A stretch of DNA of 32,155 bases from an uncultured Blautia sp. (GTDB lineage: Bacteria; Bacillota; Clostridia; Lachnospirales; Lachnospiraceae): assembly GCA_937900135.1 (NCBI GenBank), contig CALCDJ010000067.1, positions 1-32,155 of the forward strand, written 5' to 3'. Positions 14,938 to 23,006 of the stretch are shown in pieces. The notes below the pieces were generated by a model. The model worked only from the letters and a program-made list of their open reading frames with translations, did no database searches and was not told where the DNA came from. How positions within the stretch are numbered: the stretch's first letter is position 1; every line of letters begins with the position of its first letter. The position numbers were made by a program, and so were the translations under genes.

Positions 14938-16152
14938 TCAGTCTTTCATGCGAATCATTGTAATCACAGAATTTTCCAGTGCTTTTACCCGTTCCTTATA
15001 TTCTCCCTGTTTCATCTGAGAAGTAATAAACGCAAATTCACCGGGAAGCTGTTTCAGATTTACAATTTCCACGTTTCCAAAGGAAGCCTCCACAATTTCC
15101 GGAGTGGTTCCCTTTACTCTCACGAAAAATCTTCCCTGCACTTCATCCAGTTCCATAAGCTGAAGAGGTCTGCTGCTCCAGTTGGTCATTATGTTGCGAT
15201 GAAGGTGCTTCGCTTCATCTACAACGTCTGCCACAACAGCGCTGGCTGTAGGCAGTTTGCCTGCTCCACTTCCGTAGAACATAGCGTCTCCCAGAACATT
15301 GCCGTGTACAAATACACCGTTAAATACGTCATTTACACTAAAGAGAGGACTCTTCTGACTTAACATAAACGGCGCTACCATAGCATAAAAACCATCTTCT
15401 CCGATCTTACGGCTGGTAGCAAGAAGTTTGATTGTCATCCCCAGTTCTCTGGCATAAGCCATGTCTTCTGGGGTAATCTTCGTAATTCCCTCTGTATAGA
15501 TATCCTCGTAATTCAGGAATTTTCCATAGGCGAGAGAGGAAAGAATGGCAATCTTACGGCAGGCGTCGTATCCTTCCACATCTGCTGTGGGATCTGCCTC
15601 CGCATAACCCTTCTCCTGCGCCTCCTTCAATACGTCGTCAAAGGCGCTGCCTTCTGTGCTCATTTTATAGAGCATATAATTTGTAGTACCATTTAAGATA
15701 CCTGTAATTTCATCAATCTCATCTGCTGTGAGAGAAGAATTTAAAGCCCGGATAATGGGAATTCCTCCGCCGCAGCTTGCTTCAAACAAAAAGTTGATAT
15801 TTTTTTCTCTGGCAATCTCCATCAGCTCCGGTCCGTGTTTTGCAACAAGGGCCTTGTTGGAGGTGCAGACACTTTTGCCTGCTTCCAGCGCTCTCTTTAC
15901 AAAGGTGTGTGCCGGTTCGATTCCGCCCATCACCTCAACTACAATATCTACCTCCGGATCGTTGATGATCTGTTCATAATCATGAACCAGGATCTTCTCT
16001 ACCGGATCTCCCGGAAAATCCCGAAGATCCAGCACATATTTGATCTGAATCTCCTCTCCGGCTCTTTTATTAATGCTTTTGTGATTGGTGTTGATAACTT
16101 CTACCACACCGCTTCCTACAGTACCGTATCCTAAAACTGCTATGCTTACCAT
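14938..16152 (-). CDS. hom: Homoserine dehydrogenase
   Basis: This 404-residue enzyme reduces aspartate semialdehyde to homoserine. The Rossmann motif LGYGTVGSGVVEVI starts at residue 6. EVMGGIEPAHTF, SNKALVAKHG, GILNGTTNYML and GYAEADPTADVEGYDA are the catalytic-domain signatures. A C-terminal ACT-like domain (about 325-400, FFVRVKGTTPEIVEASFG) is likely regulatory. The ATG at 16152 has GTGGAGGAGAAC upstream. The frame runs 14 codons further without a ribosome site. It is second in the operon after the ACT protein (62 bp gap) and ahead of the proposed homoserine kinase. Confidence 0.96.
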   Translation of the reverse strand: MVSIAVLGYGTVGSGVVEVINTNHKSINKRAGEEIQIKYVLDLRDFPGDPVEKILVHDYEQIINDPEVDIVVEVMGGIEPAHTFVKRALEAGKSVCTSNKALVAKHGPELMEIAREKNINFLFEASCGGGIPIIRALNSSLTADEIDEITGILNGTTNYMLYKMSTEGSAFDDVLKEAQEKGYAEADPTADVEGYDACRKIAILSSLAYGKFLNYEDIYTEGITKITPEDMAYARELGMTIKLLATSRKIGEDGFYAMVAPFMLSQKSPLFSVNDVFNGVFVHGNVLGDAMFYGSGAGKLPTASAVVADVVDEAKHLHRNIMTNWSSRPLQLMELDEVQGRFFVRVKGTTPEIVEASFGNVEIVNLKQLPGEFAFITSQMKQGEYKERVKALENSVITMIRMKD

Positions 16153-16214
16153 GTTCTCCTCCACCGTAGGTCTGCTGTCCTGCCCAAAAAGCAATCCAAG
16201 CTCCCGTACTTCTT

Positions 16215-16667
16215 TTATTCTCTTCCCAGTATCTTCAGATAATGGATCCCTTCCATCTGTTCGATTACCTCTACCATAGCCTCTGCATCCCCCTTACCTG
16301 GGAGAATGTCCACACTTAAGGTCAATGTAGCCACACCATTGATGGGAATACTCTGATGGATTGTCAGAATATTTCCACTAAAACGGGCAATCGTCTGCAG
16401 AACATTTGAGAGAAGCCCCGGTTCATCGTCCATCTGTATGATAAACGTGATGGTTTTCCCTTTGGCTTCCTCATGAAAAGGGAAAATATCATCTTTATAT
16501 TTATAGAAAGAACTGCGGCTGATTCCTGTCAGCTCTGCAGCTTCCTGCACAGTGGATGCCTTTCCGGAATCGAGAAGCTTCTTCGCTTCCACTACTTTAA
16601 GCAGTACCTCCGGTACAGCTCCCTCTCTAACTACAAAATATTTTTTCTTTTTTACTGGTTTTTCCAT
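16215..16667 (-). CDS. ACT-domain regulatory protein (PheB/UPF0735-like)
   Basis: This 150-residue protein has an N-terminal helix-turn-helix-like segment (ASTVQEAAELTGISRSSFYK, residues about 37-56) and a C-terminal ACT domain (ITFIIQMDDEPGLLSNVLQ). The combination and length match the PheB/UPF0735 family, thought to sense an amino acid. Heading a hom-kinase-lysC operon, it may act as its amino-acid-responsive regulator; this is inference. The ATG at 16667 has AAGGGGAAG upstream. The 46 upstream in-frame codons cross the promoter and lack a ribosome site, so they were left out. Confidence 0.85.
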   Translation of the reverse strand: MEKPVKKKKYFVVREGAVPEVLLKVVEAKKLLDSGKASTVQEAAELTGISRSSFYKYKDDIFPFHEEAKGKTITFIIQMDDEPGLLSNVLQTIARFSGNILTIHQSIPINGVATLTLSVDILPGKGDAEAMVEVIEQMEGIHYLKILGRE

Positions 16668-16719
16668 ATCTTCCCCTTCTTGTCCGTTATATAAAGACAC
16701 TTGTTTCTCTACCATGGAT

Positions 16720-16748
16720 ATGTTATCACACATATGCCAAGTCTGCAA
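16720..16748 (-). promoter_or_regulatory. Probable promoter of the ACT-hom-lysC operon
   Basis: Minus strand: TTGCAG (16748-16743), 17-bp spacer, TAACAT (16725-16720), about 50 bp before the ACT gene and 27 bp after the prfB stop. Both boxes are moderate matches. Confidence 0.4.
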
Positions 16749-16774
16749 GTGCTTTTTCACAGACAGATCGGAAT

Positions 16775-17894
16775 CTATTCTGCCTTTCTGGACAAAGCGA
16801 TCCACTTCAGATACGCATTGATAAACGGATCAATGGCGCCGTCCAGAACTGCATCTACGTTTCCTGTTTCTTCATTGGTACGATGATCCTTGACCATGGT
16901 ATACGGCTGCATGACATAGGAACGGATCTGATTTCCCCATCCAATGTCTGTCACTTCTCCTCGGATACCGGAAAGCTTCGCCTCTGCCTCCTGCTGTTTC
17001 AAAAGATACAGCTTGGCCTTCAGCATCTGCATTGCCTTATCTTTATTCATGTGCTGGGAACGCTCATTCTGACACTGTACTACAATTCCAGTTGGAAAAT
17101 GTGTGATACGGATAGCCGATGAGGTCTTATTGATATGCTGACCGCCGGCACCACTGCTTCGATAAGTATCAATACGGATATCCTCATCGTTGATCTCCAC
17201 ATCCAGATCCTTCTTAATATCCGGCATAACATCACAGGATACAAAAGAAGTCTGACGTTTTCCCGCTGCATTAAAAGGAGAGATACGAACAAGACGATGC
17301 ACGCCCTTTTCTGATTTCAGGTAGCCGTAAGCATTTTCTCCATTTACCTGGAAGGTTACAGATTTAACACCTGCCTCATCTCCGTCCAGATAGTCCAGAA
17401 CTTCCATACTGAAGCCCTTTCTGTCCACCCAGCGGCTGTACATACGATACAACATTCCACACCAGTCACAGGCTTCGGTACCGCCTGCTCCTGCATTGAG
17501 CTTGATGATGGCGTTTTCTGTATCGTATTCCCCGGATAACAGAGTCTTCACACGGATGTTATCAAAGCTTTTCTCAAATTCGTCCAGCATTTCCTGAATC
17601 TCCGGAATCAGATCCGGATCGTTTTCTTCATATCCCATTTCGATCATGGTTTCCATATCTTCCATCTGAGTCACCAGATTCTGATAGGTTTCCATGTCAT
17701 CCTTCAGACTCTTTAATTCTTTCATTTTTGCCTGGGACTCTTCTGCATGATCCCAGAAATCCGGCGCTTCCATTTCGCGCTCTAATTCTTCAACCCGCTG
17801 CTCTTTGTTAGCCAGGTCAAAGTGAATCCCTCACTTCCACTAATGGTTCTGTGTAGGTAGCAAGAATGCCTTTAAACTGATCTAATTCAACCAT
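16775..17894 (-). CDS. prfB: Peptide chain release factor 2, made by +1 frameshift
   Basis: RF2 recognises UGA and UAA stop codons and releases the finished peptide. The gene is in two frames. A 25-codon first part (MVELDQFKGIL..., ATG at 17894, GAAGGTGAAGC upstream) ends CTT-TGA. After skipping one base the second frame continues GAC CTG GCT... to 16775, for 372 residues in total. The tRNA-mimic motif SPF lies in VRISPFNAAGK, and the catalytic GGQ in SSGAGGQHINKT. The in-frame UGA makes RF2 autoregulate its own level. The ATG at 17773 that opens the longer frame is internal and not the natural start. Confidence 0.97.
17816..17832 (-). promoter_or_regulatory. prfB programmed +1 frameshift site
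   Basis: Minus strand: GAGGGATTCACTTTGAC. The slippery codon CTT is at 17822-17820, the UGA at 17819-17817, and the following C at 17816 gives the classic CUU-UGA-C context. An AGGG Shine-Dalgarno-like stretch lies just upstream, with a slightly longer spacer than in Escherichia coli. Confidence 0.93.
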
Positions 17895-18020
17895 AGCTTC
17901 ACCTTCTTTCTTAAATTCTGCAGGACTGTCCCTACGACTCAGCCTGCGTTCTGTTTCAGCCATCCTTGATCCGGCTATCTTTATACAATAGCACATCAGA
18001 AGTGAAATTACAAATAAAAA

Positions 18021-18062
18021 GAATCCCTGTCCCCCCATCTTCTTTCGGGGTACAGAGATTCT
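18021..18062 (-). terminator. Terminator after the dapF-like gene
   Basis: Minus strand: GAATCTCTGTACCCC pairs with GGGGGACAGGGATTC (two mismatches) around a purine-rich loop, then TTTTT. Confidence 0.85.
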
Positions 18063-18127
18063 CCCAATTCCTGTTTTCTTCTTTTTTTATCAGATCTTAT
18101 CTGAAATTTCCCGGTAACGACAGTTTC

Positions 18128-18976
18128 TCAGGAAAAAAAGCTCTCTGCCACACGTACGTCTGCTACAAATCCCACGCTTCCTGTCATATAGAGAGTTCCA
18201 TCCTCCATAATATCAATCTGGATCATTCCTCCCGGCTGATTTACATTGACCCGGTTTTCCACCAGACCAAGACGGTATGCTGCAACTGCAGCTGCGCAGC
18301 TTCCTGTTCCAGATGCTTTCGTGTAGCCGCTTCCTCGTTCCCAGATTTCAATATCCAGGTTTCCTGTATCAATCTTATGGCAGATCTGCAGATTCATACG
18401 CTCTGGAAATTCCTCTGCGTTTTCCACATACGGGCCTAAGTCCTTCACCATCTCCCGGCTGACTTTGTCCGTAAAAATAATACAATGGGGATTTCCCACA
18501 GTCAGGCAGGTAGCCTTGTATTCCTGATCGTGGAAAGTAAATGTCTCGTTAATAACCTCGCGAAGTTCTCCGGTAACCGGAATCTCTCTGGACAGAAAGG
18601 ATGCCTTGCCCATCTTTACCCGAAACTCTGTGGCACGGCTGTTGAGACATTCCACTTCAATGGAACCGGAAAGGGTTTCAATTGCAAACTTCTGTTCCTT
18701 CACATACTGCTGGTCAATGAGATATTTTGCAAAAATCCGCACACCATTTCCACTGATCGCGGATTCGCTTCCATCTGCGTTAAAAATATGAACTCCCAGT
18801 TTTCCGTTTAATTCCACCGGCCCGTAAAGAACACCGTCTGCGCCAAGGCCAAAGCCTCTCTGGCATAAAAGCGCAATCTTCTTTCCCTGTAACTGTACCC
18901 GGTTTTTATTGGGATCCAGAATCAGATAATCGTTTCCAAGGCCCTGATATTTCGTCATGGTTATACATTCATTCAT
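18128..18976 (-). CDS. dapF: Diaminopimelate epimerase homologue lacking both catalytic Cys
   Basis: This 282-residue protein has the complete DapF fold signatures: YQGLGNDYLIL near residue 10, FNADGSE, VGNPHC, ERMNLQ and WERGSGYT. DapF normally interconverts LL- and meso-diaminopimelate using two cysteines as acid and base, in CGNG and ACGTG. Both are serine here: Ser75 (codon AGT) in SGNGVRIF and Ser222 (codon TCT) in ASGTGSC. Substrate-carboxylate-binding residues around them are kept. The protein is therefore either a variant epimerase or racemase, a related enzyme, or inactive. It has its own promoter (19024-19051), the ribosome site GGAAAGGAATC, and a terminator. Symbol given by homology only. 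Confidence 0.85.
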   Translation of the reverse strand: MNECITMTKYQGLGNDYLILDPNKNRVQLQGKKIALLCQRGFGLGADGVLYGPVELNGKLGVHIFNADGSESAISGNGVRIFAKYLIDQQYVKEQKFAIETLSGSIEVECLNSRATEFRVKMGKASFLSREIPVTGELREVINETFTFHDQEYKATCLTVGNPHCIIFTDKVSREMVKDLGPYVENAEEFPERMNLQICHKIDTGNLDIEIWERGSGYTKASGTGSCAAAVAAYRLGLVENRVNVNQPGGMIQIDIMEDGTLYMTGSVGFVADVRVAESFFS

Positions 18977-19023
18977 AGCAAGATTCCTTTCCTTCCAAAC
19001 AAACTATGTCATGCTTACTTACC

Positions 19024-19051
19024 ATTATATCGTTTCTTTTTTCCATGTACA
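19024..19051 (-). promoter_or_regulatory. Promoter for the dapF-like gene
   Basis: Minus strand: TGTACA (19051-19046), 16-bp spacer, TATAAT (19029-19024), about 50 bp before the start codon. Confidence 0.5.
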
Positions 19052-19143
19052 TAGAATTTTATGCTTATTATATTGCAAAAAATGCGGTTCTGCATTAAAA
19101 TCAAAAGAAATAAGGATTAGAACGGAAAAGGAGTTTAACACAC

Positions 19144-19980
19144 ATGCTATTTTCTCTGGATTCCATGGAAAAATCCGGTTACCTGGAACAGGAATTCCGG
19201 TTGTTTCATTTGAAAGATCAGACAAAAAAAGAGTTTTCCTATCACTACCATGACTTTCATAAAATTGTGGTTTTTCTCTCAGGAAAAGTAACTTATCATA
19301 TAGAAGGAAAGGCTTATCATCTGAAGCCCTGGGATATCCTTCTGGTTCACCAGCATGCCATTCACAAACCGGAAATCGATCCCTCCATCCCCTATGAGCG
19401 TTTCATTATCTGGATTCGAGAAGATATCCGTAACCGGGACTTAAATTCCTGCTTTCAAAAAGCCAGTGACCGCAGTTTTAACCTGGTTCGTCTTAATTCC
19501 TCTATGCAGGAACACCTGAAAGCCTTGCTTTATGAACTGGAGGAAGAGCTGGGAAGCAAAAAATTCGGCTCTTCCTTTTTACAGGACGCACTTTTTACCC
19601 AATTCATGGTTTACCTGAACCGCATTTACCTGGAGAAAAACTACATTATTGACCGAAAATCCTATTCCTATAACTCTCAGATTGAACAGTTGGTCCGCTA
19701 CATCAACCAGAATCTGGATGGAGATCTCTCCATTGAAACCCTGGCCCAGAAATACTATCTCAGTAAATATCATCTGATGCGAAAATTCAAGGAAGAAACC
19801 GGTTACACCATGCACAGCTATATCACCAGCAAGCGGCTTCTTCTTGCCCGAAGTTTCATCACCGACGGTACGCCGGTATTAAAAGCTGCGCAGCAAAGCG
19901 GGTTTTCTGACTATACCACCTTTATCCGCGCTTACAAGAAACAGTTTTCTTCCACGCCCACCAAAACTCTGAAAGAATAA
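19144..19980 (+). CDS. AraC-family transcriptional regulator
   Basis: This 278-residue cytoplasmic regulator has an N-terminal cupin-like sensor (about 25-95: FSYHYHDFHKIVVFLSGKV and LKPWDILLVHQHAIHKPEI, given as landmarks). The C-terminal part is a double helix-turn-helix (about 180-275). It includes LSIETLAQKYYLSKYHLMRK, and the second HTH is PVLKAAQQSGFSDYTTFIRA, followed by KKQFSSTPT. This is the classic AraC/XylS signature. The inducer and target genes are not evident. It lies alone between the divergent dapF-like gene and secA. The ATG has AAAGGAG ten bases upstream. Confidence 0.92.
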   Translation: MLFSLDSMEKSGYLEQEFRLFHLKDQTKKEFSYHYHDFHKIVVFLSGKVTYHIEGKAYHLKPWDILLVHQHAIHKPEIDPSIPYERFIIWIREDIRNRDLNSCFQKASDRSFNLVRLNSSMQEHLKALLYELEEELGSKKFGSSFLQDALFTQFMVYLNRIYLEKNYIIDRKSYSYNSQIEQLVRYINQNLDGDLSIETLAQKYYLSKYHLMRKFKEETGYTMHSYITSKRLLLARSFITDGTPVLKAAQQSGFSDYTTFIRAYKKQFSSTPTKTLKE

Positions 19981-19999
19981 GGTATGTTGTGTAATCAAT

Positions 20000-20041
20000 A
20001 AAAAGCCGTCTGCATTCCCAGAAATGCAAACGGCTTTTTTT
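20000..20041. terminator. Bidirectional terminator between araC-type gene and secA
   Basis: AAAAGCCGTCTGCATT pairs with AATGCAAACGGCTTTT (one mismatch). A T run follows on each strand, serving the converging AraC-type and secA genes. Confidence 0.92.
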
Positions 20042-20061
20042 ATACGCATCTTTCTATTTCA

Positions 20062-22638
20062 TCAGACCTTTGCAGCCTTACGTCCACAGCACTGTTTATA
20101 CTTCTTGCCGCTTCCGCATGGACATGGATCGTTTGGATAAACCTTTTCTTCTTTTCTCTGAACCGGTTTCTTCACGCTGGAATCATCCTTGTTGGTTCCA
20201 GTTACCTTAGCTACCTGCTCACGTTCAATCTTCTGCTCTACATGAACATGATACAGCATACGAACGGTATCCTCCTGAATGGAGTTGGTCATTTCGTTGA
20301 ACATTTCGTAAGCGCTCATCTTGTATTCCACTACCGGGTCACGCTGTCCATAAGCAGCCAGACCAATACCCTGACGAAGGATTTCCATATCATCAATGTG
20401 ATCCATCCACTTACTGTCAATGCTCTTTAAGAGAACTACACGCTCCAGTTCACGCAGCTGTTCTGCTTCCGGGAACTCGGATTCTTTGGCTTCGTAAAGT
20501 TTCACAGCCTCTTCCTTGAGTTCCTGCTTCAGCTGGTTCTTTTTCTGATCCTTCACACGTTCCTTGGTCAGAGGCTCAATAGGAATAATCGGAAGGAGTA
20601 CAGAGTTGAATTCCTCTACATCCCACTCTTCAGAATCCACATCATCGGAGAAGCACATATCTGCTGTACTGTCTACAATATCTGTAATCATATTGTAGAT
20701 GGCATTGCGCATATTCTCTCCATCCAGAACCTGACGACGTTCTTTGTAAATAATCTCACGCTGCTCGTTGTTTACCTGGTCATAATCCAGCAGGTTCTTA
20801 CGAATACCAAAGTTGTTATACTCAATCTTCTCCTGCGCCTTCTCAATAGCATTGGAAAGCATCTTATGTTCAATCTGCTCGTTCTCTGCAACGCCCAAGG
20901 AAGTGAATACCTTCATCAGACGTTCGGAACCAAACAGACGCATCAGATCATCCTCAAGGGAAATATAGAAACGGGATTCACCCGGGTCTCCCTGACGTCC
21001 GGAACGACCACGAAGCTGATTGTCAATACGTCTGGATTCATGACGCTCTGTACCAATGATCTTCAGACCGCCGGCCTCTCTGGCCACTTCATCCAGCTTA
21101 ATATCCGTACCACGTCCAGCCATGTTGGTGGCAATGGTAACAGCTCCGGCCTGACCAGCCTGTGCTACGATTTCTGCTTCCAGTTCGTGGAATTTGGCAT
21201 TCAGTACATTGTGGGGAATTCCCTGTCTTTTCAGCATTCTGCTGAGAAGTTCAGAAGTTTCAATGGTAATGGTACCAACCAGAACCGGCTGCTGTCTCTC
21301 ATGAGCTTCCTTCACAGCTTCCACAACTGCATTGAATTTCTCTTTCTTTGTCATGTAAACCGCATCATCCAGGTCTTTACGCTGTACCGGTCTGTTGGTG
21401 GGGATTTCCACAACGTCCATGGCATAGATGTCACGGAATTCTTTTTCTTCGGTAAGAGCAGTACCAGTCATACCGCCTTTTTTGTCATATTTATTGAAGA
21501 AGTTCTGGAAGGTAATGGTTGCAAGAGTCTTGCTCTCACGTTTTACCTTTACATGTTCCTTCGCTTCAATCGCCTGATGAAGGCCGTCAGAATAGCGACG
21601 TCCCGGCATAATACGTCCGGTAAACTCATCTACAATGAGAATTTCATCATCCTTCACCACATAGTCCTGATCTCTGTGCATCAGATTATGAGCACGAAGA
21701 GCCAGAATCGTGTTGTGCTGAATCTCCAGGTTTTCCGGATCAGCCAGGTTCTCAATATTAAAGAATTTCTCTACCTTATGAACACCCTGTTCTGTCAGGT
21801 TGACAATCTTGTCCTTCTCATTCACTACGAAGTCTCCGGTTTCTACAACCTCTTCTCCCATGATTGCTGCCATCTTGGTCATCTCATGGCTGGCTTCTCC
21901 ACGTTCCAGCTGCTGTGCAAGAATGTCACAAACCTCATAAAGTTTCGTGGACTTGCCGCTCTGTCCGGAAATAATCAGCGGTGTACGCGCCTCGTCGATC
22001 AGGACAGAGTCCACCTCGTCAATGATACAGTAATGCAGATCTCTCTGCACCAACTGCTCTTTGTAAATAACCATGTTGTCACGGAGGTAGTCAAAACCTA
22101 ACTCATTATTGGTAATATAGGTAATGTCACAGTTATACATCGCACGACGTTCATCCGGCTTCATGTCGTTCAATACCACACCTACGGTAAGTCCCAGGAA
22201 TTCATGAACCTTACCCATCCACTCAGCATCTCGCTTAGCCAGATAGTCGTTGACCGTTACAATATGAACACCCTTTCCTTCCAGTGCGTTTAAGTATGCA
22301 GGAAGTGTGGAAACCAGGGTTTTACCTTCACCGGTTCTCATCTCTGCAATACGTCCCTGATGAAGGATGATACCGCCAATAATCTGCACACGATAATGTT
22401 CCATACCAAGAACACGTTTTGCAGCTTCCCGTACGGTGGCAAATGCCTCTGGAAGCAGATCATCCAGGGTTGCTCCCTCTTCCAGACGTTTCTTAAACTC
22501 TCTGGTCTTGTCTCTCAGTTCCTCATCACTCAGTTTCTGCATCTCCGGGCGCAGACTTTCTGTCTTCTCCACCAGCGGCATAATTCTCTTAACCTCACGC
22601 TGGCTGTGTGTCCCGAATACTTTTGATAACATTCCCAT
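20062..22638 (-). CDS. secA: Protein translocase ATPase SecA
   Basis: This 858-residue protein drives protein export through SecYEG. It has the Walker A motif MRTGEGKTLVSTLPAYL and the DEVDSVLIDEARTPL box. Other landmarks are GRIMPGRRYSDGLHQAIEAK, NMAGRGTDI, the RGRSGRQGDPG motif VI and the helical scaffold WMDHIDDMEILRQGI. A C-terminal SEC-C zinc motif reads CPCGSGKKYKQCCG, expected to bind zinc and SecB- or ribosome-type partners. The length fits Gram-positive SecA with the zinc tail. The ATG at 22638 has TTAGGAGT seven bases upstream. The neighbouring integrated element sits on its upstream side. Confidence 0.98.
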   Translation of the reverse strand: MGMLSKVFGTHSQREVKRIMPLVEKTESLRPEMQKLSDEELRDKTREFKKRLEEGATLDDLLPEAFATVREAAKRVLGMEHYRVQIIGGIILHQGRIAEMRTGEGKTLVSTLPAYLNALEGKGVHIVTVNDYLAKRDAEWMGKVHEFLGLTVGVVLNDMKPDERRAMYNCDITYITNNELGFDYLRDNMVIYKEQLVQRDLHYCIIDEVDSVLIDEARTPLIISGQSGKSTKLYEVCDILAQQLERGEASHEMTKMAAIMGEEVVETGDFVVNEKDKIVNLTEQGVHKVEKFFNIENLADPENLEIQHNTILALRAHNLMHRDQDYVVKDDEILIVDEFTGRIMPGRRYSDGLHQAIEAKEHVKVKRESKTLATITFQNFFNKYDKKGGMTGTALTEEKEFRDIYAMDVVEIPTNRPVQRKDLDDAVYMTKKEKFNAVVEAVKEAHERQQPVLVGTITIETSELLSRMLKRQGIPHNVLNAKFHELEAEIVAQAGQAGAVTIATNMAGRGTDIKLDEVAREAGGLKIIGTERHESRRIDNQLRGRSGRQGDPGESRFYISLEDDLMRLFGSERLMKVFTSLGVAENEQIEHKMLSNAIEKAQEKIEYNNFGIRKNLLDYDQVNNEQREIIYKERRQVLDGENMRNAIYNMITDIVDSTADMCFSDDVDSEEWDVEEFNSVLLPIIPIEPLTKERVKDQKKNQLKQELKEEAVKLYEAKESEFPEAEQLRELERVVLLKSIDSKWMDHIDDMEILRQGIGLAAYGQRDPVVEYKMSAYEMFNEMTNSIQEDTVRMLYHVHVEQKIEREQVAKVTGTNKDDSSVKKPVQRKEEKVYPNDPCPCGSGKKYKQCCGRKAAKV

Positions 22639-22769
22639 TTATTTACTCCTAATTATCTTTATTTTCCCACGGCAGCCGCCAAAAGAATCAGCACCTGCCC
22701 ATTATGAACCAGTCACCTGCCAAAGCGGGAAAAGCCCATGACTCTGGCACTTTACATTATACGAAGTCT

Positions 22770-22798
22770 ATCATAACACTTTCTGCCTCGGAACGCAA
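22770..22798 (-). promoter_or_regulatory. Possible secA promoter
   Basis: Minus strand: TTGCGT (22798-22793), 17-bp spacer, TATGAT (22775-22770). The -10 box is good and the -35 moderate. A second TATAAT occurs at 22761-22756 without a clear -35. Confidence 0.4.
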
Positions 22799-22799
22799 C

Positions 22800-22970
22800 T
22801 CCAACATTTGTCTATTTCCATCTAGTTTTATCTTATGAGAAATTCCAGTGTTTACAAGGGTTTACGGGGTTGTCTATGTTTGTCTCATTTTGTCCTCACC
22901 GGGGTAAAAAACAGGTTATACCCTTTTTACCGGGGTAAAAATCGGGGGAAAAACATGGGGAAAATGAACT
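22800..22970. repeat. Left end of mobile element: repeat-rich putative attachment region
   Basis: This gene-free stretch between secA and the integrase carries clustered short repeats. TTTGTC occurs at 22807, 22879 and 22889, with a TTGTCTAT variant at 22870. GTTTAC occurs twice (22849 and 22859). ACCGGGGTAAAAA occurs twice (22898-22910 and 22929-22941). A perfect palindrome TTTTTACC-GG-GGTAAAAA spans 22924-22941. Such clusters are typical of arm-type and core binding sites at the integrase end of an element. The other junction is outside the window, so the exact attL cannot be set. Confidence 0.45.
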
Positions 22971-22971
22971 A

Positions 22972-23003
22972 AAAAGCCGCAAGGATAATTCCCCACGGCT
23001 TAT
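22972..23003 (-). terminator. Terminator of the integrase operon
   Basis: Minus strand: AAGCCG(T)GGGGAATTATCC(TTG)CGGCTT followed by TTTAG; it directly follows the integrase stop codon. Confidence 0.6.
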
Positions 23004-23006
23004 ATT

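Noticed and set aside
16668..16775. T-box or lysine riboswitch before the ACT-hom-lysC operon.
   Set aside because: The 107-nt leader contains only a promoter-like pair. No T-box sequence, lysine aptamer blocks or terminator are visible.
16775..18038. prfB as a broken gene, with the long frame starting at 17773.
   Set aside because: The CTT-TGA-C site and the conserved first 25 codons show normal programmed frameshifting.
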